From JAXHUM01 sp034189325 (GTDB lineage: Bacteria; Desulfobacterota; DSM-4660; Desulfatiglandales; Desulfatiglandaceae), in NCBI GenBank assembly GCA_034189325.1, contig JAXHUM010000062.1, positions 1 through 64,000 of the forward strand: DNA of 64,000 nt, written 5' to 3'. The notes under the pieces were generated by a model. It had not been told where the DNA came from. It did not search any database and was given only the letters and a program-made list of their open reading frames with translations. This document shows, in pieces, positions 1 through 9,132 of this stretch. Positions within the stretch are counted from its first letter, which is position 1; the number at the start of each line of letters is the position of its first letter. A program made the translations under genes and the position numbers.

Positions 1-16
1 GGAGAAGGTCAGGGAT

Positions 17-700
17 CTATATATGCTTTTGGGCTTCTTTATGGATTTTCTCAACCAGTTCATAGTAGGGACTTTTCTGGGGTACACTCTCCTTCAGTGC
101 TCGTGCATATTTTCTGATTTTTTCCAATGTCTGAGCCTGGGTATCAATAATGGTCTCGTATTCCTTTTGCGTTCCAAAAACCTGATCGATCCTGGCTCCC
201 AAGCTCTTTAATGTTTGTTGCACCTCGTCCTCGGGAATATTGCCCCTGTTCTCCAGCATGTCCAATACCTGATTGTGGAGGATTTTGTAACTCTGAATAG
301 TGTTGTCGGATTGGATAAAACGTTTGTATTCCAAGACCCTTTCGATCTTTGCATTCAGCTCTTCGAGGGGGATCGGCTTCGTGATATAGTCAAAGGCCCC
401 CAGCTTCATGGCTTCTACGGCTGTCTCGATTGTGCCGTGTCCTGTGATCACAATCACCTCGGCAGAGGGAATATTCTCTCCGGCATATCTCAAAAGTCCC
501 ATACCGCCTTCCATGCCCCCCCCTGAATCAGGCATGTTTTTGTCTGTCAGAATGATATCATATTCTTTTTCATTAATGAGCGCAATCGCGGCATCTAGGC
601 TCTCCGCAGTGTCTATGTAGTATCCCTTTTTTGTCAGGAAACTTTCTATCAAGTTTAAAATATCTCTTTCATCATCAGCGACAAGAATCTTAATCTTCAT
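17..700 (-). CDS. Response regulator: REC domain plus C-terminal helical extension, no DNA-binding domain
   Basis: This 227-residue protein has a CheY-like receiver domain at about residues 3-120. Visible are the acidic pair D9-D10, the phospho-acceptor D53 (LTDKNMP), T86 (ITGHG) and K108 (TKP). The loop after D53 carries a short Gly/Met-rich insertion compared with the usual receiver. Residues 120-227 are charged and helical, probably coiled coil, with no HTH or enzymatic output domain, so the protein probably acts by protein contact in a phosphorelay. The ATG start is preceded by a strong GAGGAGG Shine-Dalgarno. No histidine kinase gene lies beside it in the window, and the coding end lies only 16 bases from the window edge, so its downstream partner is not visible. 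Confidence 0.85.
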   Translation of the reverse strand: MKIKILVADDERDILNLIESFLTKKGYYIDTAESLDAAIALINEKEYDIILTDKNMPDSGGGMEGGMGLLRYAGENIPSAEVIVITGHGTIETAVEAMKLGAFDYITKPIPLEELNAKIERVLEYKRFIQSDNTIQSYKILHNQVLDMLENRGNIPEDEVQQTLKSLGARIDQVFGTQKEYETIIDTQAQTLEKIRKYARALKESVPQKSPYYELVEKIHKEAQKHI

Positions 701-750
701 GTGAGTTCCTCCTCAGATAGGGTCCTTAAACGCCTTGAATAGAGGGACGA

Positions 751-2139
751 TCAATTAAAAAATATCTTGCCTGGGTTCATGATCCCGTTTGGATCAAAAA
801 GGTCTTTGACTCGCTTCATGGTCTCCAGGGCAAGACCATGTTCATGAGTCATAAATTTACGTTTCCCTATTCCTATTCCATGTTCACCCGTACAGGTGCC
901 GCCTAGATCGATGGAGCGCCTCAGTATGGCGTCATTGACTGCCAATGCCCTCTCCGCCTGGTCTTTGTCGTGGGGGTCTTTGATGAGGCCCATATGAAGA
1001 TTTCCGCTTCCCGCATGGCCGAACACGTACCCCTTCACACCTCTTGAGGCGGCTTCGTTTTTGGCGAAGTCTACAATAAGAGGATACTGCGAGAGGGGGA
1101 CAGCCGTATCAATAATGATGATGTCCATGCCCCTATTGGCGTTTTTCATGGACTCGAAGGTGTCATACCTGGCCTGAAACAATCGATCTCTGTCTTCCCT
1201 TCCTATACCTGCTTCATAGAGGGAACAATTGTTGGAGGCACATATTTCCTCTATCAGCAATAGTTCCTCTTTGAGACCGGCCTCGTTGCTTCCATGGAAT
1301 TCCATGAACAGGGTTGGTTTTTCTTCCATGCTGTCATTCTTGAATAGATTGATCGCGGCCATAACATTGGCATCAAGAAACTCAAGGGCCGCTGGAATGA
1401 TGCCTGTACTCATAATCTGGTAGATCGATTGTGTCGCCTCCTCTACGGAATCGAAGTTGACCAGTACCGCTGTAAAATGAGAGGGCAGCGGGGCAAGGCG
1501 GAGGGTTATTTTGGTAATCACGCCCAGAGTGCCTTCAGACCCGGTGAAGAGGCGACAGAGATCGTAACCCGAGGAGGTCTTCACCGCGCGACACCCTGGC
1601 TGGATGATTTCACCGGTAGGCAGGACCACCTCCAGGCTCAGGACGTAGTCTTTTGTGGCTCCATACTTGAGAGTTTGTATTCCGCTGGAGTTGTTGGCGA
1701 CCATACCTCCTATAGTAGCCGGCGCGCCCGGGTCGGGTGGAAAGAAGAGTCCCCTTTTTGAGAACCTCTTATTCAAGTCCGTATAGACCACGCCAGGCTC
1801 AACCACCACCTGGAAATCGGCGTCTCTCTCTTCCAGGATCCTGTTCATTTCCTGAAAGTCTAAAACAATGCCTCCCCTACATGCAATGGGATTTCCCTCG
1901 AGGCTTGTTCCTGCCCCCCATGGGGTCACGGAGATACTGTTCTCATTTGCAAAGACAAGGATACTGCTTATTTCATCGCTGGATTGAGGATAAACAACCA
2001 CCTCAGGTCTGCTACTCTCATGAAAGGACTCATCCTTTGAGTGAATGTCGAGGATAGAATCTCCACGGGACACTCTTGTGGGGCCGACTATAGATTGGAG
2101 AATTTTCATCTCTTTTTGCGTGATTTTTCGGTAGTTCAT
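751..2139 (-). CDS. FAD-linked 2-hydroxyacid dehydrogenase (GlcD/D-lactate dehydrogenase family)
   Basis: This 462-residue flavoprotein belongs to the FAD_binding_4 / FAD-oxidase C family (GlcD, Dld). The PCMH-type FAD domain spans about residues 40-220 (TPWGAGTSLEGN; PPDPGAPATIGGMVANNSSG), followed by the cap domain and the C-terminal signature CTGEHGIGIGK and NPGKIF. Members oxidise glycolate, D-lactate or related D-2-hydroxyacids and pass electrons to Fe-S partners or flavoproteins. No GlcF-like Fe-S subunit lies directly beside it. The length is typical (about 460-480). The start ATG has only a weak ribosome site. The substrate cannot be decided from the sequence. Confidence 0.88.
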   Translation of the reverse strand: MNYRKITQKEMKILQSIVGPTRVSRGDSILDIHSKDESFHESSRPEVVVYPQSSDEISSILVFANENSISVTPWGAGTSLEGNPIACRGGIVLDFQEMNRILEERDADFQVVVEPGVVYTDLNKRFSKRGLFFPPDPGAPATIGGMVANNSSGIQTLKYGATKDYVLSLEVVLPTGEIIQPGCRAVKTSSGYDLCRLFTGSEGTLGVITKITLRLAPLPSHFTAVLVNFDSVEEATQSIYQIMSTGIIPAALEFLDANVMAAINLFKNDSMEEKPTLFMEFHGSNEAGLKEELLLIEEICASNNCSLYEAGIGREDRDRLFQARYDTFESMKNANRGMDIIIIDTAVPLSQYPLIVDFAKNEAASRGVKGYVFGHAGSGNLHMGLIKDPHDKDQAERALAVNDAILRRSIDLGGTCTGEHGIGIGKRKFMTHEHGLALETMKRVKDLFDPNGIMNPGKIFFN

Positions 2140-2373
2140 AGTCCAGTCTCTTTTCCGAATGTGAATTCAATCATTGCCCATGGGAGGAAGACACAAAGGA
2201 ACCGAAATGGATATCCACAGCGACGGACCGCAGTGTAGTCGCATAAAGAAATAGGAGCGTTTGGTCAATGTCGGCTACTTACAGGCCGTTAGCGGAAGAA
2301 TAATAAAAACGACGGTTAACCTCTTTTTGTGAGGTGAAGTATAGAAAGATTGCGTGAGGGTGTCAAGAAGAAG

Positions 2374-3252
2374 TCAGGATCCGCGCATTTGTCCGTAACA
2401 GGGATTCCTATTTAAAGAAGCGAGCTCTTTCTTCATGCTTCCCGGTAAGCCGAGATAATAGGCGCCTTCGCTGTTTTTGCCCCTCTTCAGGCATCCTTTT
2501 CCGTAGATTTCACACTTATAGGAGAGTTCCTCGAATGCGGCTTTTAATTGAGCGTTTGAGAGAGGGCCGCTTTTAATCAATTTTTCAAGGGCCCTGATTC
2601 TAAATCGGTCCATGCCGAAATATCGGGAAGAGAGCTGGTCCGGGTGTCCTCCCTCTTTGACAACAAGCGCTTTTTTGATGAGTTCAACTCGGTGGTTGCA
2701 GCAGATCCTGAGCCACAGGTCGTAATCCTCACACGCTGGGAGCTGTTCATCAAAAAGGCCTACTTTATCTAGGAGAGATCGCCTCATCATAACCGCCGAT
2801 GGGCTGACCAAACAGAGTTTTAAGGAGGGTTCAAAAATATCTCCCGACGGTTTCAGATGCCTTTTTTTAGGATTGACCCGACGCCCCTTTCTCAACCAGA
2901 TCTCTTCGGTCTGGCAGATATCGGTCCCCGGATTTGACTCCATAAAGGCGGTCTGGATGGCCAGCTTTTCCGGCAACCAATAATCGTCAGAGTCGAGAAA
3001 GGCCACAAGGGGGCCTGTCGAGCGCAAGACCCCTCTGTTTCTAGCGGCGGACACACCCCGATTGGTCGAACGGGCAATATAGGAAATCGGCCCATGAAAC
3101 CTGGCCACTGATGCCTCCGTGTTATCTTGCGAGCCGTCATCTACCACAATGATGTCATAGTCGCTAAAGGTCTGGAAGAGCACGGATGAAATTGCCCGGA
3201 CCACCTTTTGGGCCCTGTTGAAAGTGGGAATGATGACACTGACAAGCGGCAT
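2374..3252 (-). CDS. Family 2 glycosyltransferase
   Basis: This 292-residue GT-A-fold glycosyltransferase has the N-terminal nucleotide-sugar motif (VSVIIPTFNRA), VVDDGSQDNT at about residues 36-45, the LDSDDYW metal-binding DXD-type motif near residue 91 and the acceptor-side CEDYDLWLR motif near residue 180. There are no obvious membrane segments, so it is probably cytoplasmic or peripheral, working on cell-surface glycans. Its ATG overlaps the TAA stop of the upstream ispH-ubiA fusion gene (TAATG), so the two are probably translationally coupled. Donor and acceptor are not predictable. Confidence 0.88.
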   Translation of the reverse strand: MPLVSVIIPTFNRAQKVVRAISSVLFQTFSDYDIIVVDDGSQDNTEASVARFHGPISYIARSTNRGVSAARNRGVLRSTGPLVAFLDSDDYWLPEKLAIQTAFMESNPGTDICQTEEIWLRKGRRVNPKKRHLKPSGDIFEPSLKLCLVSPSAVMMRRSLLDKVGLFDEQLPACEDYDLWLRICCNHRVELIKKALVVKEGGHPDQLSSRYFGMDRFRIRALEKLIKSGPLSNAQLKAAFEELSYKCEIYGKGCLKRGKNSEGAYYLGLPGSMKKELASLNRNPCYGQMRGS

Positions 3253-4982
3253 TAGAAGGCCTGCCAGACCAGAGCCAGGATACCTGCGGGGAAAAAACTT
3301 CCCTCCACCAGGGCTTCCAGGGTGATTCCCGTGTAGAGCCAGCGCGTTTCGTAGACTATGAGACAGAAATACAAGGCCAGTCCGGACACCAGTAGGAAGT
3401 AAGAAAAGGCACTGGAGAGTTCCAGGAGAGGCCCGCCGATAAGGATAGCCGCCGTTGTAAGGAGGACGATCTTGAGGATATGGATCGTCCTCTTTTCACC
3501 CAGTGTGATCGGCAGCGTCTCAATCCCCACAATCAGATCACCCTGGGCCTGAAAGATATCAAAAAGCGCTGAACGTGTGTAACTCAACTTGAATACGACC
3601 AACATCGCAATAAGGGTAGAGGACCAGACAATACGATCCATCCCAAATAGCGGCAACACAACGATCACGGCGACCCAGGCGAGTGCTTCGGAAAGGCTCC
3701 TTGACCCGGGAATGTCTTTTATCTTCGAATATCGAAACTTATGTTGAATGACTTCCGGCACAAGGGGAATGCTGTAAATAATCCCCAGAATACATAAGGC
3801 TGTTAGGGCATAAAACGTGGTTCTCCCGATCGTATAAGAAAGAACCAGCGCCAAGACTATGGCAATGACAGCCGTAAGTATTAACAGGTATCTGTTCCTT
3901 TTGAGGAAGGCTGCCCTGTCAGGGTCGTTGTAAATTCCGGCGCCCTTATCCAGAAAGCGATTCAGCGTGTGCATGGCATAAACATAGAGGGATGCAAGAA
4001 GGGGAAAAATAAGTTCCGTCTCTTTTTCCAGAAGGATAGAGACGGCATAGGCAAGGCAGAACACAGCGGATGCCACAAAAAGGTTGCTGAGTACCACGAA
4101 TTTGAACGCCCTTCTCACCCAACGCACTAAAGATGTCTCTCTGCGACCGCGGATGCCTTCCAGCCTCCGGAAGACGTTTTTGATCATCCAGTTCGGTGTG
4201 GAAGCGCCCGCAGTGAGACCAACGTTCTGCATGCCCTGAAAATCGCTTTTTTTGAGGTCTCTTTCCGTTTCAACATGAAAAGTGGGGAGCCCGCTCTCTT
4301 GTGAGATCTCCACGAGTCTACGGGTATTGCTGCTGTGACGACCCCCGACAACGACCATGGCATCAACCTGTTTGGTCAGTGATCTGACCTCCTTTTGTCT
4401 GTGTCGGGTAGCCCCGCAAATGGTATTGAAGACGAGTATATCGGAAAATCTGTTTTTCAGGGCATCCACCACCTCGCGGTAGTTCTCTTCGTTCTGAGTG
4501 GTCTGGGCGACCACAAACGCGTGGTCTATGGGGGGCAGGGCGGCGACGTCAGATTTTGATTGAATGACATAGAGCGGCCCCTCGGCAAAACCCATCAGCC
4601 CTATGACCTCGGCATGCTTCTTATCCCCGACAATAATCGTTGTTTTGCCCTTCCTGCTGTTGTAACGGATGATCGCCTGCACGCGGACTACCCTCGGGCA
4701 GGTAGCATCAATGATCGTCATCCCCGTGTTTTTCAGTTCCTTTCGTTTTTCAGGGGGAATGCCATGGGCCCTGATGACGATTCGTCCGCTCTTCCGATCC
4801 TGTGGCTCTTGAATACTAACGACGCCTTTTGATGCAAGGAGATCGATAACCTGTGTATTGTGGATGAGGGGGCCAAAGGTGAAGAGTTCCCCCTTGCCTT
4901 TATTGGCCTCCGCCAGGACCATCTCCATGGCTCGACGCACTCCCATGCAAAATCCAGCGGTCTTTGCCAACTTGACTTTCAT
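3252..4982 (-). CDS. ispH: IspH-UbiA fusion: HMBPP reductase fused to a membrane prenyltransferase
   Basis: A single 576-residue frame joins two normally separate enzymes. Residues 1-285 are IspH/LytB, the last step of the MEP pathway (HMBPP to IPP/DMAPP), with the three Fe-S cysteines C12 (GFCMGV), C95 (DATCP) and C189 (NTICGAT) and the substrate residues H41, H73, H123 and E125. Residues 290-576 are a polytopic UbiA-type prenyltransferase. It has roughly eight hydrophobic helices, a first Asp motif area (N341 to D354) and a second motif of the D-x6-D...G..TLP type (LFDIFQAQGDLIVG). UbiA enzymes attach polyprenyl chains to quinone heads or lipids. The fusion would place the isoprenoid-making reductase on the membrane. 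The start overlaps the end of dusB by 4 bp (ATGA), and the stop overlaps the glycosyltransferase. A sequencing error is unlikely because both halves are full-length in one frame. Confidence 0.9.
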   Translation of the reverse strand: MKVKLAKTAGFCMGVRRAMEMVLAEANKGKGELFTFGPLIHNTQVIDLLASKGVVSIQEPQDRKSGRIVIRAHGIPPEKRKELKNTGMTIIDATCPRVVRVQAIIRYNSRKGKTTIIVGDKKHAEVIGLMGFAEGPLYVIQSKSDVAALPPIDHAFVVAQTTQNEENYREVVDALKNRFSDILVFNTICGATRHRQKEVRSLTKQVDAMVVVGGRHSSNTRRLVEISQESGLPTFHVETERDLKKSDFQGMQNVGLTAGASTPNWMIKNVFRRLEGIRGRRETSLVRWVRRAFKFVVLSNLFVASAVFCLAYAVSILLEKETELIFPLLASLYVYAMHTLNRFLDKGAGIYNDPDRAAFLKRNRYLLILTAVIAIVLALVLSYTIGRTTFYALTALCILGIIYSIPLVPEVIQHKFRYSKIKDIPGSRSLSEALAWVAVIVVLPLFGMDRIVWSSTLIAMLVVFKLSYTRSALFDIFQAQGDLIVGIETLPITLGEKRTIHILKIVLLTTAAILIGGPLLELSSAFSYFLLVSGLALYFCLIVYETRWLYTGITLEALVEGSFFPAGILALVWQAF

Positions 4983-5968
4983 GTTGTTATACCCATGGAA
5001 TAAGAAAAAAAACGGTCCATCGCAGACGTCAGACTCTGGAGATCCTTGACATGGGTGATGATACCTCTGAACCGGCTGCTGTTGGGCATTCCCTTTGTGT
5101 ACTGAAGGAGCAGCCCACGCATGATTTTCGATGCCCGGGTCTCGCCGACAATGTCCGCTAAAAGGCCGAAATGTTCCATGATCAGTGCCTTTCGTTCGGA
5201 CGGGTCAGGTTCTTTGAGGGGAAGGCCTTTTTCGAGATCTTGAATTTGCCGGAAGATCCATGGATTCCCAACAGCACCCCTGCCTATCATAACCGCATCG
5301 CATCCGGTCCGGTTTCTCAGATCGAGTGCAAGAGGCGCATGAAATATGTCCCCATTGCCGATGCATGGAATCGCCAGTATTTCCTTGATCTCTGCTATAA
5401 TGGTCCAGTCGGCGCGACCTGAAAAGCCCTGGGAGACAAATCTTGGATGGACTGTAATGGCATCGGCCCCACAGTCTTGGGCTATCCTGGCTGTCTCGAC
5501 GTAGGTAGGTCGATCCGGGGACCACCCGGCCCTGATTTTGACGGTCATCGGAACAGGACACACCCTCCGGACCGCGGTAATGATCTCTTTCGCCTTTTCC
5601 GGAGTCTTGAGCAATGCTCCTCCAGAGCCGTTTTTTACGACCTTCCTGGCTGGACATCCCATATTGATGTCCACGATATCCGCCCCCTTATCAACCACTA
5701 TTTCTGCAGCCCCGGCCATCATATGTGGATCAGATCCGAATATCTGGACTGAGAGGGGATGTTCCAAAGGATCGCTCTTCAGGTAGTCGAAGGTCTTGCC
5801 CTTGCTCTTCGTGAGTCCTGCAGCGCTGACCATTTCGGTAGTCACCAGGGCGGCTCCCATCTTTTTGACTATCATGCGAAAGGGCAGATTGGTGATCCCG
5901 GCCATGGGAGCCATGACGAGTCGGTTTTTCAGCTTTACGTTCCCGATTGAAAACATAGGAGACGCCAT
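4979..5968 (-). CDS. dusB: tRNA-dihydrouridine synthase, DusB family
   Basis: This 329-residue FMN enzyme reduces specific uridines in the tRNA D-loop. Dus signatures are visible: MAPMAGITNLPFR at the N terminus, VQIFGSDP, the DINMGCPARKV motif holding the catalytic cysteine C105, VKIRAGW, GNGDI and MIGRGAVGNPW. The TIM barrel is followed by the C-terminal helical tRNA-binding domain. The length matches E. coli DusB (about 320). It starts at an ATG with little Shine-Dalgarno, 4 bp after the stop of the upstream Fe-S protein, so coupling to that gene is likely. The stop overlaps the ispH start. Confidence 0.93.
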   Translation of the reverse strand: MASPMFSIGNVKLKNRLVMAPMAGITNLPFRMIVKKMGAALVTTEMVSAAGLTKSKGKTFDYLKSDPLEHPLSVQIFGSDPHMMAGAAEIVVDKGADIVDINMGCPARKVVKNGSGGALLKTPEKAKEIITAVRRVCPVPMTVKIRAGWSPDRPTYVETARIAQDCGADAITVHPRFVSQGFSGRADWTIIAEIKEILAIPCIGNGDIFHAPLALDLRNRTGCDAVMIGRGAVGNPWIFRQIQDLEKGLPLKEPDPSERKALIMEHFGLLADIVGETRASKIMRGLLLQYTKGMPNSSRFRGIITHVKDLQSLTSAMDRFFSYSMGITT

Positions 5969-5972
5969 ATGG

Positions 5973-6614
5973 CTACGGGTTGTTGTGAAAGGTAATGGCG
6001 CTGACAGGACAGATCGTCACGCAGGCACGGCATTTCTCACAGTCAAGAGTTTCCTGATCCGTATGGCCGTAAAAACTGATCACCGTTTCAAGTCCTCTCT
6101 TGGCAAAGCTCAAGATAGACCCTCCATTCAGCCTTTGACAGACAAAGACGCATTTTCCGCACAAGACACAGCGGTTCGGATGGTAAGTCAAGAAGGGATG
6201 GTCTTGGACTATGGGAGGCTCCTTGAGGCGTTGACTTAACCTCTTCGGCTTCAGCCCGATTTTGAGAAATTTGGCAATGCGTTGGAGCTCACATTTCTTA
6301 TTGGAGGGACAATGAGCACAGTCGACATCGTGAACAGACATGAGGAACTGAAACGCCGAACGCTGCAGCCTGCGTACAGCAGGTGTATCCGTTTTGACGA
6401 TCATGCCTTCCTTGACCTTCACGGCGCATGATGCAACCGGCCTCTCTTCCCCCTCTATTTCAACGAAACAGAGCCTGCAGGAAACAGGCGGGCTCTCCAT
6501 TTCCTCAATGTGGCAGAGGTTAGGGATGTAGATTTCATTATCCAGGCAAGTGTTTAAGAGTGTTTTTCCCTCATCGGCCTTAATTTCTTTGTCATCTATC
6601 AACAATTTAACCAT
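5973..6614 (-). CDS. NuoG-N/HoxU-like iron-sulfur subunit of an NADH-linked oxidoreductase (BamI-like candidate)
   Basis: This 213-residue electron-transfer protein has an N-terminal 2Fe-2S fold (about residues 1-78; CHIEEMESPPVSCRLC...C) and a His-Cys3 4Fe-4S site (HDVDCAHCPSNKKC). Two ferredoxin-type 4Fe-4S motifs follow: CVLCGKCVFVC and, at the C terminus, CEKCRACVTICPV. It resembles the N-terminal module of NuoG, HoxU or HydA but stops before any catalytic domain. With the two upstream genes (NuoF- and NuoE-like) it would form a soluble NADH:acceptor module. The same E/F/G trio is known as BamGHI of class II benzoyl-CoA reductases, and also in hydrogenases and formate dehydrogenases. No catalytic partner is directly adjacent, so the acceptor enzyme is unknown. 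Confidence 0.85.
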   Translation of the reverse strand: MVKLLIDDKEIKADEGKTLLNTCLDNEIYIPNLCHIEEMESPPVSCRLCFVEIEGEERPVASCAVKVKEGMIVKTDTPAVRRLQRSAFQFLMSVHDVDCAHCPSNKKCELQRIAKFLKIGLKPKRLSQRLKEPPIVQDHPFLTYHPNRCVLCGKCVFVCQRLNGGSILSFAKRGLETVISFYGHTDQETLDCEKCRACVTICPVSAITFHNNP

Positions 6615-6629
6615 AATGTGGCATTCATC

Positions 6630-8564
6630 CTACTCATCAATGGGACGTTCAATAATAGGGGCCTTTTCAGGTGGCGATACTCTCATGACGGCGTCATACT
6701 CGGCTGGACAGACCACCGCACATTCTCCACATTTGACGCAAAGGGTTTGGTCGATCCCCTTCTTGCGGTTTTTTGTAGTGAATATCGCCTCAACCGGACA
6801 GCTTCCAACGCATGCGTCACAACCACGGGCACAGCGGTCCAGATCAATATAAAAAGCGATAAGAGGTCTGCACATACAGGCGGGACAACGCTTCTCTTCA
6901 ATATGGGCCTTGTACTCATCCCGAAAATATTGAAGGGAGGTGAGCACGGGATTAGGGGCCGTTTTCCCAAGAGCACACAGGGACCCATTCTTGATATCCT
7001 CACTCAAGGTCTCCAGGAATTCCAAGTCGTGGTCGATGTCCTCTCCTTTTGTTAACTTATCCAGTGATGAGAGCAGGTGATAGGTCCCGATCCTGCAAAA
7101 CGTGCATTTTCCACAAGACTCCTTTTGAGTAAAATCCAAGAAATATCGCGCTACATTGACCATGCAAGTGTCCTCATCCATGACGACCATGCCCCCTGAA
7201 CCCATCATGGCCCCTGATTCAAGGAGGGAGTCGAAATCGATGGGGGTGTCCAAAAACTCGTCAGGGAGACATCCTCCGGAAGGCCCCCCAATTTGCACCG
7301 CCTTGAATTGCTTTTTGTCAGGGACTCCACCGCAAATATCAAAAATGAGGGTTCTCAAGGTTACTCCCATGGGAATCTCTACCAGACCGGGATGCGTGAC
7401 ATCTCCGACCACGGAAAAGACAGCCGTCCCCGGGCTCTTTTCAGTGCCGATCTCTCGATACCAGACAGCGCCGTTTTCTATAATAGGGGGTACGGAGGCG
7501 AGAGTCTTGACATTATTAATCACAGTCGGTCGGCCATGGAGTCCTTTTTGGACGGGGTAGGGGGGGCGGTACTGAGGAGTGCCTCTCTTGCCTTCAATAG
7601 ATTTTATGAGTGCTGTTTCCTCTCCACAGACAAAGGCGCCTGACCCCTGAAAAAGGTCCATTTCCAGATCAAAATCGGTCCCCAGGATGCCTTTTCCCAA
7701 AAGTCCCAATTCGTTTGCCTGGGAGATCGCTTGCCTCATCATCTTGACGGCGAGGGGATATTCCGCCCTCACATAGACAGTCCCCTTCCGCGCTCCAATG
7801 GCGTAGGCGCATATGGCCATGCCCTCCAATACCTGATGGGGATTGCTCTCCAGGATAGTCCTGTCCATATAAGCACCGGGATCTCCCTCATCAGCGTTGC
7901 ACAGGACGATCTTGTCTGATCCCTCGGCCTTTCTTGCCAACGCCCATTTTTTTCCTGTGGGAAAACCTGCCCCTCCTCTTCCCCTGAGGCCGGAGTCCTG
8001 AATCTCTTTGAGGACCTGATCCGGGTCCTGCTCAAGGGCCTTTTTGAGAGAGGCATACCCTCCTTCAAAGACATAATCGTAGATGTCTTCCGGGTCAATA
8101 AGACCGCATTTGGCCATAATAACGCGTTTCTCCCGGCTAAACCTGGGGAAATCCGTGACCTGGGGGATCATTTCATTTTCTTCCATGGCCCCCAGGATAT
8201 GCTCAAAAAGGGGATCTCCCTCTCTGAGGAACGACTTGACCAGCATTCTGGCCTTACCGGGAGAGACCTGATGGTAGAAAATTGGGGGGAAACCAAGTTC
8301 GGGGGCGTCAATTATAACCACAGGCTCCGCATAGCAGTGACCAATGCACCCGACCGACCGGACATGGGCCTCAATCCCCATTTCATCGAGGGCCTCCTCG
8401 AACGCCTTTTTTGTTTCCAGGGCGCCGGCGGCTATGCCGCATGTGGCCATGCCAATGTATATCTTCGGAGCAGATGTCTTCTGGAATAGATGGCGCCTTT
8501 TCTCCGCCTCTTTCCGAATGATTTCGAATCTCTGTTCGAGGTCTTGTTTATTCGGCGGATTCAT
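6630..8564 (-). CDS. NuoF-like NADH-binding flavoprotein with extra N- and C-terminal Fe-S domains (BamH/HndC-like)
   Basis: This 644-residue protein has the architecture of HydB, HndC or BamH. It begins with an N-terminal thioredoxin-like 2Fe-2S domain (about residues 30-120; ATCGIAAG and VGCIGHC) and a central NuoF domain. The NuoF domain shows the FMN/NADH glycine-rich motifs (GLRGRGGAGFPTGKKW; NADEGDPGAYMDR; GAYICGEET-like GAFVCGEETALI) and the 4Fe-4S motif ESCGKCTFCR. The C terminus is a ferredoxin domain (CARGCDACVGSC; CVKCGECAVVCP). It oxidises or reduces NAD(H) and exchanges electrons with the NuoE- and HoxU-like partners. The start overlaps the nuoE-like gene by 17 bp, which indicates co-expression. 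Confidence 0.9.
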   Translation of the reverse strand: MNPPNKQDLEQRFEIIRKEAEKRRHLFQKTSAPKIYIGMATCGIAAGALETKKAFEEALDEMGIEAHVRSVGCIGHCYAEPVVIIDAPELGFPPIFYHQVSPGKARMLVKSFLREGDPLFEHILGAMEENEMIPQVTDFPRFSREKRVIMAKCGLIDPEDIYDYVFEGGYASLKKALEQDPDQVLKEIQDSGLRGRGGAGFPTGKKWALARKAEGSDKIVLCNADEGDPGAYMDRTILESNPHQVLEGMAICAYAIGARKGTVYVRAEYPLAVKMMRQAISQANELGLLGKGILGTDFDLEMDLFQGSGAFVCGEETALIKSIEGKRGTPQYRPPYPVQKGLHGRPTVINNVKTLASVPPIIENGAVWYREIGTEKSPGTAVFSVVGDVTHPGLVEIPMGVTLRTLIFDICGGVPDKKQFKAVQIGGPSGGCLPDEFLDTPIDFDSLLESGAMMGSGGMVVMDEDTCMVNVARYFLDFTQKESCGKCTFCRIGTYHLLSSLDKLTKGEDIDHDLEFLETLSEDIKNGSLCALGKTAPNPVLTSLQYFRDEYKAHIEEKRCPACMCRPLIAFYIDLDRCARGCDACVGSCPVEAIFTTKNRKKGIDQTLCVKCGECAVVCPAEYDAVMRVSPPEKAPIIERPIDE

Positions 8565-9105
8565 TCTTTTGTCTTTTCCTTTCCTCCTTTTCCTTTTCTA
8601 TCTGGAACCCAAGGATAAGGCCCTCTACCTTGCTGGGAGCCATTTGGCCGTGGAGTGTGTCATCTATAACCGCCACCGGGGCCAGGGCACAGCATCCAAC
8701 ACAGGCCACCCTTTCGATACTGAATTCCCGGTCGGGCGTCGTTTCACCTTCATGGATCTCCAGTTTTCTTTCAAAATTCTCCAGCACGATCTCTCCTCCC
8801 CTGACATGACATGCCGTGCCCAGGCAGACTTTGATAGGATGCTTCCCAGGGGGCACGAATCGAAATTGATTGTAGAAGGTTGCCACACCATAGACCTCAC
8901 AGGTGGGGATGCCAAGGTGCCGTGCTACTATGGACAGTGCTTGGGGTGCTAAATAATGATGCCTTTCCTGAATCATCTGGAGAATCGGTATGAGTTGAGG
9001 TCTTTCTCTCTCAAGTGATGCAAGCCTGAGAGTTACGTCACTAATCATATCCTCCTCTTCTTTGAGAATACGGGCTCTCTCTTCCGGGTCTATTGTCTCA
9101 TTCAT
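8548..9105 (-). CDS. NuoE-like 2Fe-2S subunit (24-kDa family, BamG-like candidate)
   Basis: This 185-residue protein is a NuoE/HoxE-type thioredoxin-like 2Fe-2S subunit. It has an N-terminal helical part (about residues 1-75), then the cluster motif C-LGTACHVRG (about residues 112-118) and the distal VACVGCCALAP near residue 150. The C-terminal tail is highly charged (rich in Lys and Glu). It transfers electrons between the NuoF-like flavoprotein and partner subunits. The ATG has a clean GGAGT ribosome site and is the first gene of the E-F-G/dusB/ispH/GT chain. A perfect 18-bp palindrome lies 28 bp upstream of the start and may be an operator. Confidence 0.9.
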   Translation of the reverse strand: MNETIDPEERARILKEEEDMISDVTLRLASLERERPQLIPILQMIQERHHYLAPQALSIVARHLGIPTCEVYGVATFYNQFRFVPPGKHPIKVCLGTACHVRGGEIVLENFERKLEIHEGETTPDREFSIERVACVGCCALAPVAVIDDTLHGQMAPSKVEGLILGFQIEKEKEERKRQKNESAE

Positions 9106-9132
9106 AAACTACTCCTTTTTCATACGGGCCTT

